From: Grimontia marina
GTDB taxonomy: Bacteria > Pseudomonadota > Gammaproteobacteria > Enterobacterales > Vibrionaceae
Length of the DNA stretch: 64,000 nucleotides
NCBI RefSeq assembly: GCF_900060185.1
Contig: NZ_FIZY01000005.1
Span: 62,001-126,000 of the forward strand
Direction: 5' to 3'
Part shown: positions 28,678-38,180 of the stretch, piece after piece
Position numbering within the stretch: the stretch's first letter is position 1
How the letters are laid out: the number at the start of each line of letters is the position of its first letter
Notes under the pieces: model-generated
What the model saw: only the letters and a program-made list of their open reading frames with translations
What the model was told of the DNA's origin: nothing
Database searches by the model: none
Made by a program: the position numbers and the translations under genes

Positions 28678-29574
28678 TTATGCCCGAGGATGGTGCTCCT
28701 GATGCAACTGTTTTAGTCGCTCAGTCGCGACGTGAGTATAAATTTGCGTGGTCGACAGGTCACTGTGTCCCAACAACATTTGCACCACACGTAAATCTGC
28801 ACCGTGGTTCAGCAAGTGCGTTGCAAAAGCATGGCGCAAAACGTGTGGCGAAAGCATGTCACCATCAATGCCTGCAAGCGCCGCATAAAACTTGATACGG
28901 TGCCAGAAAGTCTGACGGGTCATCATGCGGGCGCGGCGGCTAGGGAAAAACACATCCGAACTTTGCTCACCGAGCAATGCCGGGCGGCTGTGCGCCATAT
29001 ATCGCTCCAGCCAGTCGATTGCTGCCTCTCCCATTGGCACCAGACGCTCTTTTCCACCTTTACCAATTACCCGAACCACGCCCTGACGCAGGCTGACGTT
29101 TTCAGTGGTCAGGCTAATAAGTTCAGTCACGCGAAGACCTGTGGCGTACAGCAGCTCCATCATGGCTTTATCGCGAAGCTCGAGAGTGTCTTCCACATCG
29201 GGCGCATCAAGTAACGCTTCTACCTGCTCTTCCGACAAATCTTTTGGCAGACGCTTAGGCAATTTGGGGCTGATCAATGTGGCCGTTGGATCGTCTTCAC
29301 GCTGCTTTTCGCGGTAAAGGTATTGGAAAAGACGACGCATTGCAGAGAGCATACGGGCACGGCTGCTTTGCTTGTAATCCTGATCGAATAACCAATGCTG
29401 GTAGTCCTGCAGTTTGGACGATGACACTTTCACCAGAGCCACGCTGTCATTATCCAGCCACTGGCAAAGTTTGGTCAGATCGTTTCGATATGAGGCCAGA
29501 GTATTCTCAGATAACCCCCGCTCCATCCACATTGCATCCAAAAACTGCTCTACCAATGCCGCGTTTTGTTCCAC
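28678..29574 (-). CDS. xerD: Site-specific tyrosine recombinase XerD
   Basis: XerD works with XerC to resolve chromosome dimers at dif under FtsK control. The 298-residue protein has the same length and numbering as E. coli XerD: catalytic Arg148 in YATGLRVTEL, Lys172 in GKGGKER, His244 and Arg247 in HVLRHAFATHL, His270 in LGHSD and the nucleophile Tyr279 in TQIYTHV. It is the first gene of the leftward xerD-dsbC-recJ-prfB-lysS cluster and divergent from fldB. It is the housekeeping enzyme, not a mobile-element integrase. Confidence 0.97.
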   Translation of the reverse strand: MEQNAALVEQFLDAMWMERGLSENTLASYRNDLTKLCQWLDNDSVALVKVSSSKLQDYQHWLFDQDYKQSSRARMLSAMRRLFQYLYREKQREDDPTATLISPKLPKRLPKDLSEEQVEALLDAPDVEDTLELRDKAMMELLYATGLRVTELISLTTENVSLRQGVVRVIGKGGKERLVPMGEAAIDWLERYMAHSRPALLGEQSSDVFFPSRRARMMTRQTFWHRIKFYAALAGIDGDMLSPHVLRHAFATHLLNHGADLRVVQMLLGHSDLSTTQIYTHVATERLKQLHQEHHPRA

Positions 29575-29682
29575 GATTCACTCACTTAAGTTCGATTGTT
29601 GCTTCTCTCAAACTACCTCACCCCCGCATGAATGCAAGGTTTACCCTGATTAAGCAAAACGATTGCAGCAAAATGCGCCAAA

Positions 29683-29722
29683 TCCTCGTGGTTTACAGGG
29701 TGGAGATACAACGCCACGAGGA
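29683..29722. promoter_or_regulatory. Inverted repeat between xerD and fldB
   Basis: TCCTCGTGG (29683-29691) and CCACGAGGA (29714-29722) are perfect 9-bp arms around 22 bases, 36 bases before fldB. It could be an operator or an mRNA hairpin in the fldB leader. Confidence 0.4.
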
Positions 29723-29757
29723 GTAGAATCCCCCCGACGCAACAGCAGGAAAAGCAC

Positions 29758-30276
29758 ATGAAAATAGGTTTGTTTTACGGCTCCACCACCTGTTACACCG
29801 AAATGGCGGCAGAGAAAATCCGCGATATCCTGGGTGACGACTTGGTGGATATTCACAACATCAAAGAAACGCCGGTTGACCAAATGAATCAATACGATTT
29901 GCTGTTGCTGGGCATTTCCACCTGGGACTTCGGTGAGTTGCAGGAAGACTGGGAAGCGGTGTGGTCACAACTTAATGGCCTGAACCTGCAAGGTAAAGTT
30001 GCCGCCCTTTTCGGTCTTGGCGACCAGGAAGGCTATGCCGAATGGTATCTTGATGCCATGGGCATGCTGCATGATGAGCTGTTGCCAACCGGCCTGAAAT
30101 TTATCGGCTACTGGCCAAATGAAGGTTATACCTTTGAAGCCTCAAAAGCGCTGACCGAAGACGGTAAACAGTTTGTCGGCTTGGCATTGGATGAAGATAG
30201 CCAATACGAACTGAGTGATGAGCGCATCGCGACCTGGTGTGAGCAGGTGTTGGTTGAGTTTCAGGAAACGCTATAG
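29758..30276 (+). CDS. fldB: Flavodoxin 2
   Basis: FldB is a long-chain flavodoxin that carries FMN and moves single electrons in the cytosol. The 172-residue protein starts [20 protein letters not shown], with the phosphate-binding loop YGSTTCYTE and the FMN-binding [14 protein letters not shown] loop. E. coli FldB has 173 residues and the same place divergent from xerD. In E. coli it belongs to the SoxRS oxidative-stress response; control here is not visible. Confidence 0.94.
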   Translation: MKIGLFYGSTTCYTEMAAEKIRDILGDDLVDIHNIKETPVDQMNQYDLLLLGISTWDFGELQEDWEAVWSQLNGLNLQGKVAALFGLGDQEGYAEWYLDAMGMLHDELLPTGLKFIGYWPNEGYTFEASKALTEDGKQFVGLALDEDSQYELSDERIATWCEQVLVEFQETL

Positions 30277-30307
30277 TCCCTGGACTTGCAAGCCACCTTT
30301 CAGACAT

Positions 30308-30337
30308 AAAAAAACCACCGCATCCGGTGGTTTTTTG
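30308..30337. terminator. Bidirectional terminator between fldB and brnQ
   Basis: An AAAAAACCACCG / CGGTGGTTTTTT hairpin lies between the convergent genes fldB and brnQ. Confidence 0.85.
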
Positions 30338-30355
30338 TATTCCAATGACTTTGCT

Positions 30356-31660
30356 TTACGCGTGTGATGTTTCGTCTTTACGCTTACCCGCAAAGCTTAC
30401 TGCAACCAGCGCAATTGCCGTTGGCAGCAGCCATGCCATGCCATAGTTAAACAGTGGCAGCACTTTCAGTGCAGAGACATCAACGCCCGCGACTTTCGCT
30501 GCATCCAACAGTGCAAACACCAAAGACACACCCAGTACCACGCGGTATGCCAGTTGTGGGTTAGGCATAAAGCGGCGCAGGAACGTCAGAGCAATCAGCG
30601 CAATCGCAACCGGGTAAAGTGCAAACAGGACAGGAACAGAAATCGCGATCAACTGGTTCAGGCCCACGTTCGCTACCACTGCACAAGCAATAGACAGGAT
30701 AACGACCCATTGGCGGTAAGTGATTTTTGTCAGGGTGCTGAAGTAGTCAGAACACGCTGAAACCAGACCGATAACCGTCGTCAGACACGCCAGTACAATG
30801 ATGGTCGACAGGATGATTTGACCAGCAGGGCCAAATAGCGCCAACACGTAAGCTGACAGAATCGCACCACCGTTTGCCGCGCCTGGTGCCACACCCGTCG
30901 CTGTCGCGCCCAGATAGAACAGAGAAACGTAAACAAATGCCAGACCCGCGGCCGCAATCACACCTGCATAAATCAGGTACTGACAGGTTTTCGCCTGATC
31001 CGTCACGCCTTTCTTGCGGATTACATCAACAATCAACATACCGAACATCAGTGCGGCGAAGGTATCCATGGTGTTGTAACCTTCAAGGAAACCTGTCGTG
31101 AACGCCTGATCCACATACGCACCCTGCGCTGCCACGATATCGCCTTGTGGGTTCACCACAACCGCAATCGCCAGTACTGCCAGTGCCGCAAACAGGGCAG
31201 GCGTCAGCAGCTTACCAATAGTGTCGATAAGCTTGCCTTGAGACAGGGAGAAGAACATTGCGATGGCAAAGAACACCACCGAGAAAAGCGACAATTCGAA
31301 TTGGCCCGGTGCATTCAGGAAAGGCTTAAAGCCCATCTCATACGCCACCAAACCTGCACGTGGCGCTGCAAAAGCAGGACCGATAATGATGAAAATCAGC
31401 ACCGCCATCAGTGTTGCCACTGACGCTGGCAGATCGCGGGTCAGGCCTTTCCACCCGCCACCCGCCACGGCAACCGCGACGATACCAATAAGAGGAAGGC
31501 CTACAGCAGTGGTCAAAAAGCCCAGCATTGCAGAAAAGGTGTGTTCACCTGCCAAAAAGCCCGCCAGAGGAGGAAAGATGATATTTCCGGCCCCGAGGAA
31601 AAATGCAAAGGTCATAAACCCTAGCGCGAGTATATCGCTAACCTTTAAACTCTCTTTCAC
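30356..31660 (-). CDS. brnQ: Branched-chain amino acid symporter BrnQ
   Basis: BrnQ is a sodium- or proton-coupled symporter for leucine, isoleucine and valine in the LIVCS family. The 434-residue product has about 12 membrane helices and the conserved start region DILALGFMTFAFFLGAGNII. The start codon is GTG at 31660; it is the only one that gives the family N-terminus. It stands alone, divergent from trmN6. Confidence 0.94.
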   Translation of the reverse strand: MKESLKVSDILALGFMTFAFFLGAGNIIFPPLAGFLAGEHTFSAMLGFLTTAVGLPLIGIVAVAVAGGGWKGLTRDLPASVATLMAVLIFIIIGPAFAAPRAGLVAYEMGFKPFLNAPGQFELSLFSVVFFAIAMFFSLSQGKLIDTIGKLLTPALFAALAVLAIAVVVNPQGDIVAAQGAYVDQAFTTGFLEGYNTMDTFAALMFGMLIVDVIRKKGVTDQAKTCQYLIYAGVIAAAGLAFVYVSLFYLGATATGVAPGAANGGAILSAYVLALFGPAGQIILSTIIVLACLTTVIGLVSACSDYFSTLTKITYRQWVVILSIACAVVANVGLNQLIAISVPVLFALYPVAIALIALTFLRRFMPNPQLAYRVVLGVSLVFALLDAAKVAGVDVSALKVLPLFNYGMAWLLPTAIALVAVSFAGKRKDETSHA

Positions 31661-31969
31661 TTCGTACTACCTATGTGTGTTTGCTTAATAATTGTGTAAT
31701 CAACCGGTTAGCCTTTTGGTTATTTTTACTGTGCAATACCGATTACGCAGAATAATGACGAAGTTTTACCACACAGACAATAGAACATTAAAAAATAGAT
31801 TATAAATCCATTTTTAAATCATTAACTGGCATTTATAACCAACCATTAATCTTTAGGCGATAGAAGTTGAAGATCTTGATTGCAATAGCCCATAACATAG
31901 CAGCAACATAATTATCTATTTTTTAAGCAATTGTCGACAATGGCAACGAGTAGAGTTCAAGAGGGTACC
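31661..31969. other. Intergenic region between brnQ and trmN6
   Basis: This 309-base AT-rich stretch carries the brnQ and trmN6 promoters. I see no hairpin, leader peptide or other clear element in it. Confidence 0.5.
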
Positions 31970-32674
31970 GTGTGTAAAGGCTTCAGATTCAAGCAATTTA
32001 CTGTCGAAGATAAGGGCTGTGGCATGCCAGTCAGCACGGATGGCGTGCTGCTTGGCGCCTGGGTTGAAGCGGGAGAGTCTGATGAAGTGCTCGACATTGG
32101 CACGGGCTCTGGCTTACTGGCACTGATGATGGCGCAGCGATTTCCCGCAGTAAAAATCACCGCGCTGGATATCGATGAGCACGCCGCCAACACAGCACTA
32201 TTCAATTCAGAACAATCTGCTTGGGCAGATCGGATAACTGTGCTGCATCAGGATATTGACGAGTGGGAAAACCCGTTGCAGTTCAATACTATTATCTGCA
32301 ATCCCCCTTACTTTAACTCTGGCGAGCAAGCGGGCGATTCTCGGCGAGCCACTGCGCGCCACACCGACACCCTTTCTCACGACACCTTATTAAAAGTGAT
32401 AAAGACTCGACTTTTACCCAACGGACAGGCGCATTTGATCTTACCTTCAGTGGAGGCTGATGCCTTGCTGGCGAAAGCCAAAGAGTATGGACTTTATTGC
32501 CAACGGCTGTTGAACGTACAACCAACCGCCAACAAACCGGTGAGTCGAAAGTTGATGTCGCTATCGAATCAGGAAGAACATGGTTTAGATGCCAAAACCT
32601 TGGTGATCCAGGCGGCGGGAAGCTATACAAACGACTTTATTTCGCTCACAAGAGATTTTTACCTCAAGATGTGA
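31970..32674 (+). CDS. trmN6: tRNA1-Val (adenine37-N6)-methyltransferase
   Basis: TrmN6 (YfiC) methylates A37 of tRNA1-Val using S-adenosylmethionine. The class I fold shows the SAM loop DIGTGSGLLALMMAQR and the adenine-methylating NPPY motif in IICNPPYFN. The GTG at 31970 has the only good ribosome binding site (GAGGG, 31961-31965) and gives the usual MCKGFRFKQF-type start of 234 residues; ATG 31940 or TTG 31931 would add 10-13 residues. It precedes srmB by 60 bases on the same strand. Confidence 0.9.
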   Translation: MCKGFRFKQFTVEDKGCGMPVSTDGVLLGAWVEAGESDEVLDIGTGSGLLALMMAQRFPAVKITALDIDEHAANTALFNSEQSAWADRITVLHQDIDEWENPLQFNTIICNPPYFNSGEQAGDSRRATARHTDTLSHDTLLKVIKTRLLPNGQAHLILPSVEADALLAKAKEYGLYCQRLLNVQPTANKPVSRKLMSLSNQEEHGLDAKTLVIQAAGSYTNDFISLTRDFYLKM

Positions 32675-32734
32675 TGATCGTACTTGAATTAGTCTCTATA
32701 ATTCGCCCCCTAACTTTGAGTGGAGAAACAACGC

Positions 32735-33976
32735 GTGCGAACTTTTGCTGAACTAGAACTGGATCCTCAACTGCTACAAGCGCTGGATGACATGAGCTTC
32801 GAGCGACCAACAGCGATCCAGGCTGGCGTGATCCCTCATGGTATGGATGGCCGTGATATTCTGGCGTCTGCGCCAACGGGAACAGGAAAAACTGCTGCTT
32901 TTGTATTGCCATTGCTGCAACACCTTATCGACTTCCCTCGTCAGAAGCCGGGTCCTGCACGCGCCCTGATCCTGACTCCAACCCGTGAACTGGCCATTCA
33001 GGTTGCTGATCAAGCCCGCGCGTTGGCGAAATATACCGATTTAAAGATCATCACCATCACAGGTGGTATCTCTTACCAAGAACATGCTGAGATTCTGGGT
33101 AAGACCCAAGACATTGTGGTTGCAACTCCTGGCCGTCTGATGGAATACATCGAAGCAGAACGCTTTGACTGCCGTGCGATTGAAAGCCTGGTTTTGGACG
33201 AAGCAGACCGCATGCTCGACATGGGCTTTGGTCCTGCCGTTGATAAACTCTCTACCGAATGTCGCTGGCGTAAACAAAGTATGCTGTTCTCCGCGACGCT
33301 GGAAGGTAAAGGCATTGAAGGCTTCAAAAACACCCTGCTGACCGATCCGGTAGAAGTAGAAGCTGAACCGCCACGTCGCGAGCGCAAAAAGATCACCCAG
33401 TGGTACTACCGCTGTGACGACATGGCGCATAAAAACGCCCTATTGAAATCTATCCTGACTGAACAGGCTGAGCGCGCGATCATCTTTGTGAAAACCCGTG
33501 AGCGTCTGGCTGCACTGCGTGAATTCCTGACCAAAGAGAAAGTGAATTGTGCATGGCTGCAAGGTGAAATGGCTCAGGCAAAGCGTACATACGCTATCGA
33601 GCGCTTCACTACAGGTGAGATTAATGTACTGTTGGCGACTGATGTTGCAGCACGTGGTATCGACGTGCCGGATATCGATCACGTCATCAACTTTGACCTG
33701 CCACGCAAAGCCGACGTGTACCTGCACCGTATCGGCCGTACCGCCCGTGCGGGTAAGAAAGGTAACGCTATTTCTCTGGTGGAAGCACACGACCAACCAA
33801 TGATGGATCGTATCTGCCGCTACATGAAAGAAGACGTGAAAGAACGCTATGTTGATGGCATGAAGCCAAAACATAAGAAGCCGGAATTTAAGAAGAAAAA
33901 GAAAAAGCTTTCTAACAAAGAAGTAAAAGGAAAAGCCAAGAAAGCGGCGAAAAAAGCAACGAAAAAATCCGCATAA
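32735..33976 (+). CDS. srmB: ATP-dependent RNA helicase SrmB
   Basis: SrmB is a DEAD-box helicase that assists early assembly of the 50S ribosomal subunit. The likely start is GTG 32735 (RTFAELELD), which has GGAG nine bases upstream and matches E. coli SrmB; a GTG at 32720 would overlap the ribosome binding site. Motifs in order are Q motif FERPTAIQ, APTGTGKT, PTRELA, LVLDEADRMLDMGFG, FSATLEG, and HRIGRTARAG. The C-terminal tail is an extreme run of lysines for RNA binding. The protein is 413 residues, shorter than E. coli (444) because the tail is shorter. Confidence 0.95.
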   Translation: MRTFAELELDPQLLQALDDMSFERPTAIQAGVIPHGMDGRDILASAPTGTGKTAAFVLPLLQHLIDFPRQKPGPARALILTPTRELAIQVADQARALAKYTDLKIITITGGISYQEHAEILGKTQDIVVATPGRLMEYIEAERFDCRAIESLVLDEADRMLDMGFGPAVDKLSTECRWRKQSMLFSATLEGKGIEGFKNTLLTDPVEVEAEPPRRERKKITQWYYRCDDMAHKNALLKSILTEQAERAIIFVKTRERLAALREFLTKEKVNCAWLQGEMAQAKRTYAIERFTTGEINVLLATDVAARGIDVPDIDHVINFDLPRKADVYLHRIGRTARAGKKGNAISLVEAHDQPMMDRICRYMKEDVKERYVDGMKPKHKKPEFKKKKKKLSNKEVKGKAKKAAKKATKKSA

Positions 33977-34016
33977 TCAAGCTTTTACTAGATTTTCAAT
34001 TTAATTAGCGTTAAAA

Positions 34017-34042
34017 GAGGAGGCGAAAAGCCTCCTTTTTTA
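34017..34042 (+). terminator. srmB terminator
   Basis: An AGGAGGC / GCCTCCT hairpin with a run of T lies about 40 bases after the srmB stop. Confidence 0.8.
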
Positions 34043-34174
34043 TTTGTTTGCGATCGGTCGCAGATAAAAATTCTAGTTTGCTAATGGAATGCAGACTAAA
34101 GATCGGGCTCACAATCCGTCACATTGACAACACAAAATATTAACAATTTGTGTCATTTTCGGATTATCCTGCCG

Positions 34175-34198
34175 TTGGATAAAAAATCATCTATCCAA
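34175..34198 (+). promoter_or_regulatory. Inverted repeat in the leader of the first AGCS symporter
   Basis: TTGGATA (34175-34181) and TATCCAA (34192-34198) are perfect arms around ten bases, followed by TATTTTTTATT. The shape resembles an attenuator or an operator, 26 bases before the start codon. A second pair, ACACAAA / TTTGTGT, lies at 34130-34153. Confidence 0.4.
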
Positions 34199-34223
34199 TA
34201 TTTTTTATTAGAGGGATCTTTTA

Positions 34224-35765
34224 ATGCAATCTGTTGTTGATTTTTTAAACAGCATTATCTGGAGTCCAGTGCTTATTTACACCTGTTTGGGTGCTGGCCT
34301 GTTCTACTCCATCGTAACGCGCTTTGTTCAGGTTCGTCAGTTCAAAGAAATGACTCGCCTGCTGTTCTCTGGCAAAAGTTCTGAGAAAGGTATTTCATCT
34401 TTCCAGGCACTGGCCGTTTCACTTTCTGGCCGTGTTGGTACCGGTAATATCGCAGGTGTCGCCGCCGCGATCGGTTTCGGTGGTCCAGGTGCCGTTTTCT
34501 GGATGTGGGTTGTTGCCTTCCTTGGCGCTGCAACGGCTTACACTGAATCTACCCTTGCACAAATCTACAAAGAAGAAGACAAGGGCGAATTCCGTGGTGG
34601 TCCGGCTTACTACATTGAGAAAGCGATGGGTCAGAAGTGGTACGCATGGATTTTTGCCATCGCGACTATTTTTGCATGTGGTGTTCTGCTGCCGGGCGTA
34701 CAATCAAACAGTATCGGTAACGCCGTTGAAGCCGCATTCGGCTCTGGTGAAATGATTGAAACCGCGATTGGCACCTACAGCCTGGCGAAAATCATCACCG
34801 GCACCCTCATCTCCATTTTGCTTGGTTTCATCATTTTTGGTGGCGTGAAGCGAATCGCGAGCTTTACTCAGGTCGTCGTGCCTTTCATGGCTTTGGCTTA
34901 CATCATCATCGCATTCGTTATCATTGCGCTGAACATTACTGAAATCCCAGGTATCGTTGCGATGATCATTGGCGACGCATTCACACCTATGGCAGGTGTT
35001 GGTGCGGCTATCGGCTGGGGTGTTAAGCGTGGTGTTTACTCAAACGAAGCGGGTCAGGGTACAGGCCCACACGCTGCGGCAGCCGCGAACGTTCAGCACC
35101 CTGCGCAACAAGGTCTGGTTCAATCCTTCTCTATCTACATTGATACCCTGCTGGTATGTTCTGCCACCGCGTTTATGATCCTTATCACTGGCGCATACAA
35201 CGTTCACGGTGCTGGCGAAGCCTTCATCATCCAAAACGTTGCAGCAGACATTGCTGCGAATGGTCCTGTCTTCACCCAGATGGCAATTGAAAGCACTATG
35301 CCGGGTTGGGGCAAACCGTTCATTGCGATTGCACTGTTCTTCTTTGCGTTCACCACGATTCTGGCTTACTACTACATCGCAGAAACCAATGTGGCCTACC
35401 TGCGCCGTACCATCAAACTGCCAGGCATGATGTTTGTGCTGAAAGTGATTCTGATGGCAGCGGTATTCTACGGTACCGTGAAAACCGCCAACCTAGCGTG
35501 GGCGATGGGTGACGTGGGTGTGGGCCTGATGGCTTGGCTGAATATTGTAGGCCTAGTGATCATCTTCTTCCTGAGCAAACCTGCCCTTAAAGCGCTACAC
35601 GATTACGAGCGCCAGCAGAAAGAAGGCGTGGAAGAATACACCTTCGATCCTGTGAAGCTTGGTATCAAGAACGCTGACTACTGGGAGCGTCGCCTGGCAC
35701 GTCGTACCCAAGACAGCGAAGCTTCGGATGAAGTCTCCGGTAAGCCGGTCAATCCGACTGCTTAA
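34224..35765 (+). CDS. Sodium:alanine/glycine symporter, AGCS family
   Basis: This 513-residue inner-membrane symporter imports alanine or glycine with sodium. The family blocks are present: FQALAVSLSGRVGTGNIAGV near residue 55, FWMWVVAFLGAATAYTESTLAQ, EFRGGPAYYIEKA and the YSNEAGQGTGPHAAAA stretch near 275. About 11 helices are expected, and an acidic, hydrophilic C-terminus follows the last. It is monocistronic with a palindromic leader. The second AGCS protein nearby is only moderately similar, so this is not a recent tandem copy. Confidence 0.92.
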   Translation: MQSVVDFLNSIIWSPVLIYTCLGAGLFYSIVTRFVQVRQFKEMTRLLFSGKSSEKGISSFQALAVSLSGRVGTGNIAGVAAAIGFGGPGAVFWMWVVAFLGAATAYTESTLAQIYKEEDKGEFRGGPAYYIEKAMGQKWYAWIFAIATIFACGVLLPGVQSNSIGNAVEAAFGSGEMIETAIGTYSLAKIITGTLISILLGFIIFGGVKRIASFTQVVVPFMALAYIIIAFVIIALNITEIPGIVAMIIGDAFTPMAGVGAAIGWGVKRGVYSNEAGQGTGPHAAAAANVQHPAQQGLVQSFSIYIDTLLVCSATAFMILITGAYNVHGAGEAFIIQNVAADIAANGPVFTQMAIESTMPGWGKPFIAIALFFFAFTTILAYYYIAETNVAYLRRTIKLPGMMFVLKVILMAAVFYGTVKTANLAWAMGDVGVGLMAWLNIVGLVIIFFLSKPALKALHDYERQQKEGVEEYTFDPVKLGIKNADYWERRLARRTQDSEASDEVSGKPVNPTA

Positions 35766-35782
35766 TCGAGATTATTGAGATA

Positions 35783-35812
35783 CAAAAAAGGTTAGCCTCG
35801 GCTAACCTTTTC
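35783..35812. terminator. Bidirectional terminator between AGCS symporter and yaaA
   Basis: An AAAAAGGTTAGCC / GGCTAACCTTTT hairpin lies between the convergent genes. Confidence 0.85.
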
Positions 35813-35835
35813 TTTTTTCTGATTTTAAATGGCGA

Positions 35836-36609
35836 TTACTGCTCTTCGCGCTTAAACACCAGTTCCTTGTCGCTCGACTCTTCAGCACAGAACCAGTATC
35901 CCGCCGTATCAAACTGCTTCAACGCGTCAACCGAATCAATGCGGTTGTCGATGATGTAACGCGCCATCATGCCGCGTGCTTTCTTGGCGAAGAAGCTGAT
36001 GACTTTATACTGGCCGTTTTTCTGGTCTTTGAACACTGGCGTGATGATCTGCCCGTCCAATTGCTTCGGTTTGACTGATTTGAAGTACTCGTTCGATGCG
36101 AGGTTCACCAGTACCTTGTCGCCCTGTGCGGCCAGTGCCTGATTTAGCTCATCCGTGATGATGTCACCCCAGAACTGATAAAGGTTAGTGCCGCGTGGGT
36201 TCGCCAGTTTAGTGCCCATTTCCAAGCGGTAAGGCTGCATCAAATCCAGGGGACGCAACAGACCGTATAGACCTGACAACATACGCAAGTGATTCTGCGC
36301 CCAATCAAAGTCCTCTTCACTGAAAGTTTCTGCTTCAAGGCCGGTGTACACGTCGCCTTTGAATGCCAAAACCGCAGGGCGGGCATTGTCGGTCGTGAAC
36401 TCCGGCGACCACTCAGCAAAGCGTGCCGCGTTCAAACCTGCAATCTTGTCACTCACCTTCATCAGGCTCGAGATATCCGCCGGTGTCAGTTTACGGCACA
36501 CATCAATCAAAGCTTCAGAGTGCTCGGTTAGCGTCGGTTGCGTATAACGCTCCGTCGCAAGCGGTGATTGGTAATCCAAGGTTTTTGCCGGAGAAACCAC
36601 AATCAACAT
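35836..36609 (-). CDS. yaaA: Peroxide stress protein YaaA
   Basis: YaaA (DUF328/UPF0246) is a DNA-binding cytosolic protein that in E. coli lowers intracellular free iron during hydrogen peroxide stress as part of the OxyR regulon. The 257-residue product starts [17 protein letters not shown] and contains [11 protein letters not shown] and [14 protein letters not shown]. Length equals the E. coli protein. It lies between two AGCS genes, with a terminator on each side, so it is monocistronic. Confidence 0.94.
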   Translation of the reverse strand: MLIVVSPAKTLDYQSPLATERYTQPTLTEHSEALIDVCRKLTPADISSLMKVSDKIAGLNAARFAEWSPEFTTDNARPAVLAFKGDVYTGLEAETFSEEDFDWAQNHLRMLSGLYGLLRPLDLMQPYRLEMGTKLANPRGTNLYQFWGDIITDELNQALAAQGDKVLVNLASNEYFKSVKPKQLDGQIITPVFKDQKNGQYKVISFFAKKARGMMARYIIDNRIDSVDALKQFDTAGYWFCAEESSDKELVFKREEQ

Positions 36610-36659
36610 AGTGTCATTCCTTTCAATCTCTTATTAGCGCAAAGAGTAACACTGACCAT

Positions 36660-36692
36660 CAAAAAAGCCACGCGATCAAGCGTGGCTTTTTC
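36660..36692 (-). terminator. Terminator of the second AGCS gene
   Basis: An AAAAAGCCACGC / GCGTGGCTTTTTT hairpin lies 31 bases after the stop of the second AGCS gene and before yaaA. Confidence 0.8.
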
Positions 36693-36722
36693 CGATAACT
36701 GCCATAGATGAAACCGAATGAA

Positions 36723-38180
36723 TCACCGCGTAGGCGAGCGATTTTCCGATTCTGTGACTTGCGGTTTACCCCAAACGCCTGGCTCAATCTGGTTGAGCAT
36801 GTCAGGGTGATTGCGGCTGTTGAACGAAGGCACTTTGCCCTGTTTCACCTGCTGGTTGTAGTCCTTCGCCAGTGTCACCACGGTGCCTGATAGCAGCAGG
36901 ATTGCAATCATATTGACGATCGCCATCAAGCCCATTGAGGTATCCGCCATGATCCACACCACTGGCAGTTCCGCCATCGCACCAAACATCACCATGCCAA
37001 GCACCACGCAACGGAACAGGTTCAAACCGGCCTTGTGGTTATGCTCGAGGAATATCAGGTTAGTTTCCGCGTATGAGTAGTTGGCAATGATCGAGGTAAA
37101 CGCGAAGAAGAAAATTGCGACCGCTACAAAAATGCCCCCCCAGTCACCCACTTCGTTAGAAAGCGCACGCTGGGTCAGTTCAATGCCGGTGATTTCACTG
37201 CCCGGCATGTATTCGCCGGACATCAGGATAATGGCCACGGTGGCAGAACAGATAACGATGGTGTCCACAAACACGCCCAGCATCTGCACATACCCCTGAG
37301 ACGCAGGGTGTGGCGGGTACGGCGTTGCACTGGCTGCCGCATTCGGTGCCGAGCCCATGCCCGCCTCGTTGGAAAACAGGCCACGCTTAATGCCTTGCAC
37401 CATGCCCTGTGCCACTGTGTAACCCAACGCGCCCGAAGCGGCCTCTTCCAGACCGAAAGCACTGCGGAAAATCAGTGACAGTACATCAGGCACTTTTTCC
37501 AGATTGGTAAGCATGATGTACATGGCAAGCGCCAGATAAAGCAGCGCCATCACCGGCACAATTAACTCAGCCGTGCGGGCAATTTTTCGAATGCCACCAA
37601 AAATAACAAAGGCGGCAAGTACCACCAGCACAGCTCCAACATGGAGGGGATCAAAGCCAAAAGCGACGTAAGCTGCCTGAGTAATGGAATTCGCCTGTAC
37701 CGAGTTGAACACTAAGCCAAAGGCGATAATAAGCAGCACGGAGAAGACCACACCCATCCAGCGCATGCCTAGGCCTTTTTCCATGTAATACGCTGGACCA
37801 CCACGGAAATTGCCATCGTCATCACGGGTTTTGTAAAGCTGCGCCAGCGTGCTCTCGGCAAAAGCCGTTGCCATTCCCAGCACGGCTATCAACCACATCC
37901 AGAAAATCGCACCTGGGCCACCAAGAGTTAACGCAACAGCAATGCCCGCCATATTGCCCGTACCCACGCGCGCTGCAAGACTGGTACACAATGCCTGAAA
38001 CGAGGAGATTCCCTCTTTGTCTGATTTACGGCTGTTTTTCATCACCTTGAACATGTGCCCAAAGTGACGAATTTGAATAAACCCAAGACGCAGCGTAAAG
38101 AAAATGCCGCCACCGATCAGAAGATAGATGAGCACCGATCCCCAGATCAGGTCGTTTAAAAAGTTGATGAGACTTACCAC
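36723..38180 (-). CDS. Second AGCS-family sodium/amino acid symporter
   Basis: This 485-residue protein has the same family blocks as the first AGCS protein: FQALCTSLAARVGTGNMAGI, FWMWLIAVLGMATAFAESTL, FRGGPAYYMEKGLG and LFSNEAGMGSAPNAAA. The likely cargo is alanine, glycine or serine. It differs at many positions from the first copy, including the QGTGP region (GMGSAP here), so the specificities may differ. It is transcribed leftward with its own terminator. Confidence 0.91.
   Translation of the reverse strand: MVSLINFLNDLIWGSVLIYLLIGGGIFFTLRLGFIQIRHFGHMFKVMKNSRKSDKEGISSFQALCTSLAARVGTGNMAGIAVALTLGGPGAIFWMWLIAVLGMATAFAESTLAQLYKTRDDDGNFRGGPAYYMEKGLGMRWMGVVFSVLLIIAFGLVFNSVQANSITQAAYVAFGFDPLHVGAVLVVLAAFVIFGGIRKIARTAELIVPVMALLYLALAMYIMLTNLEKVPDVLSLIFRSAFGLEEAASGALGYTVAQGMVQGIKRGLFSNEAGMGSAPNAAASATPYPPHPASQGYVQMLGVFVDTIVICSATVAIILMSGEYMPGSEITGIELTQRALSNEVGDWGGIFVAVAIFFFAFTSIIANYSYAETNLIFLEHNHKAGLNLFRCVVLGMVMFGAMAELPVVWIMADTSMGLMAIVNMIAILLLSGTVVTLAKDYNQQVKQGKVPSFNSRNHPDMLNQIEPGVWGKPQVTESENRSPTR

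Noticed and set aside
28678-29574. XerD as a mobile-element integrase
   Set aside because: Catalytic residues, length and context are those of housekeeping XerD, and no att-like repeats or phage genes surround it.
34224-38180. Two AGCS symporters as a recent tandem duplication
   Set aside because: They are on opposite strands, flank yaaA, and differ at many positions inside and outside the family blocks.
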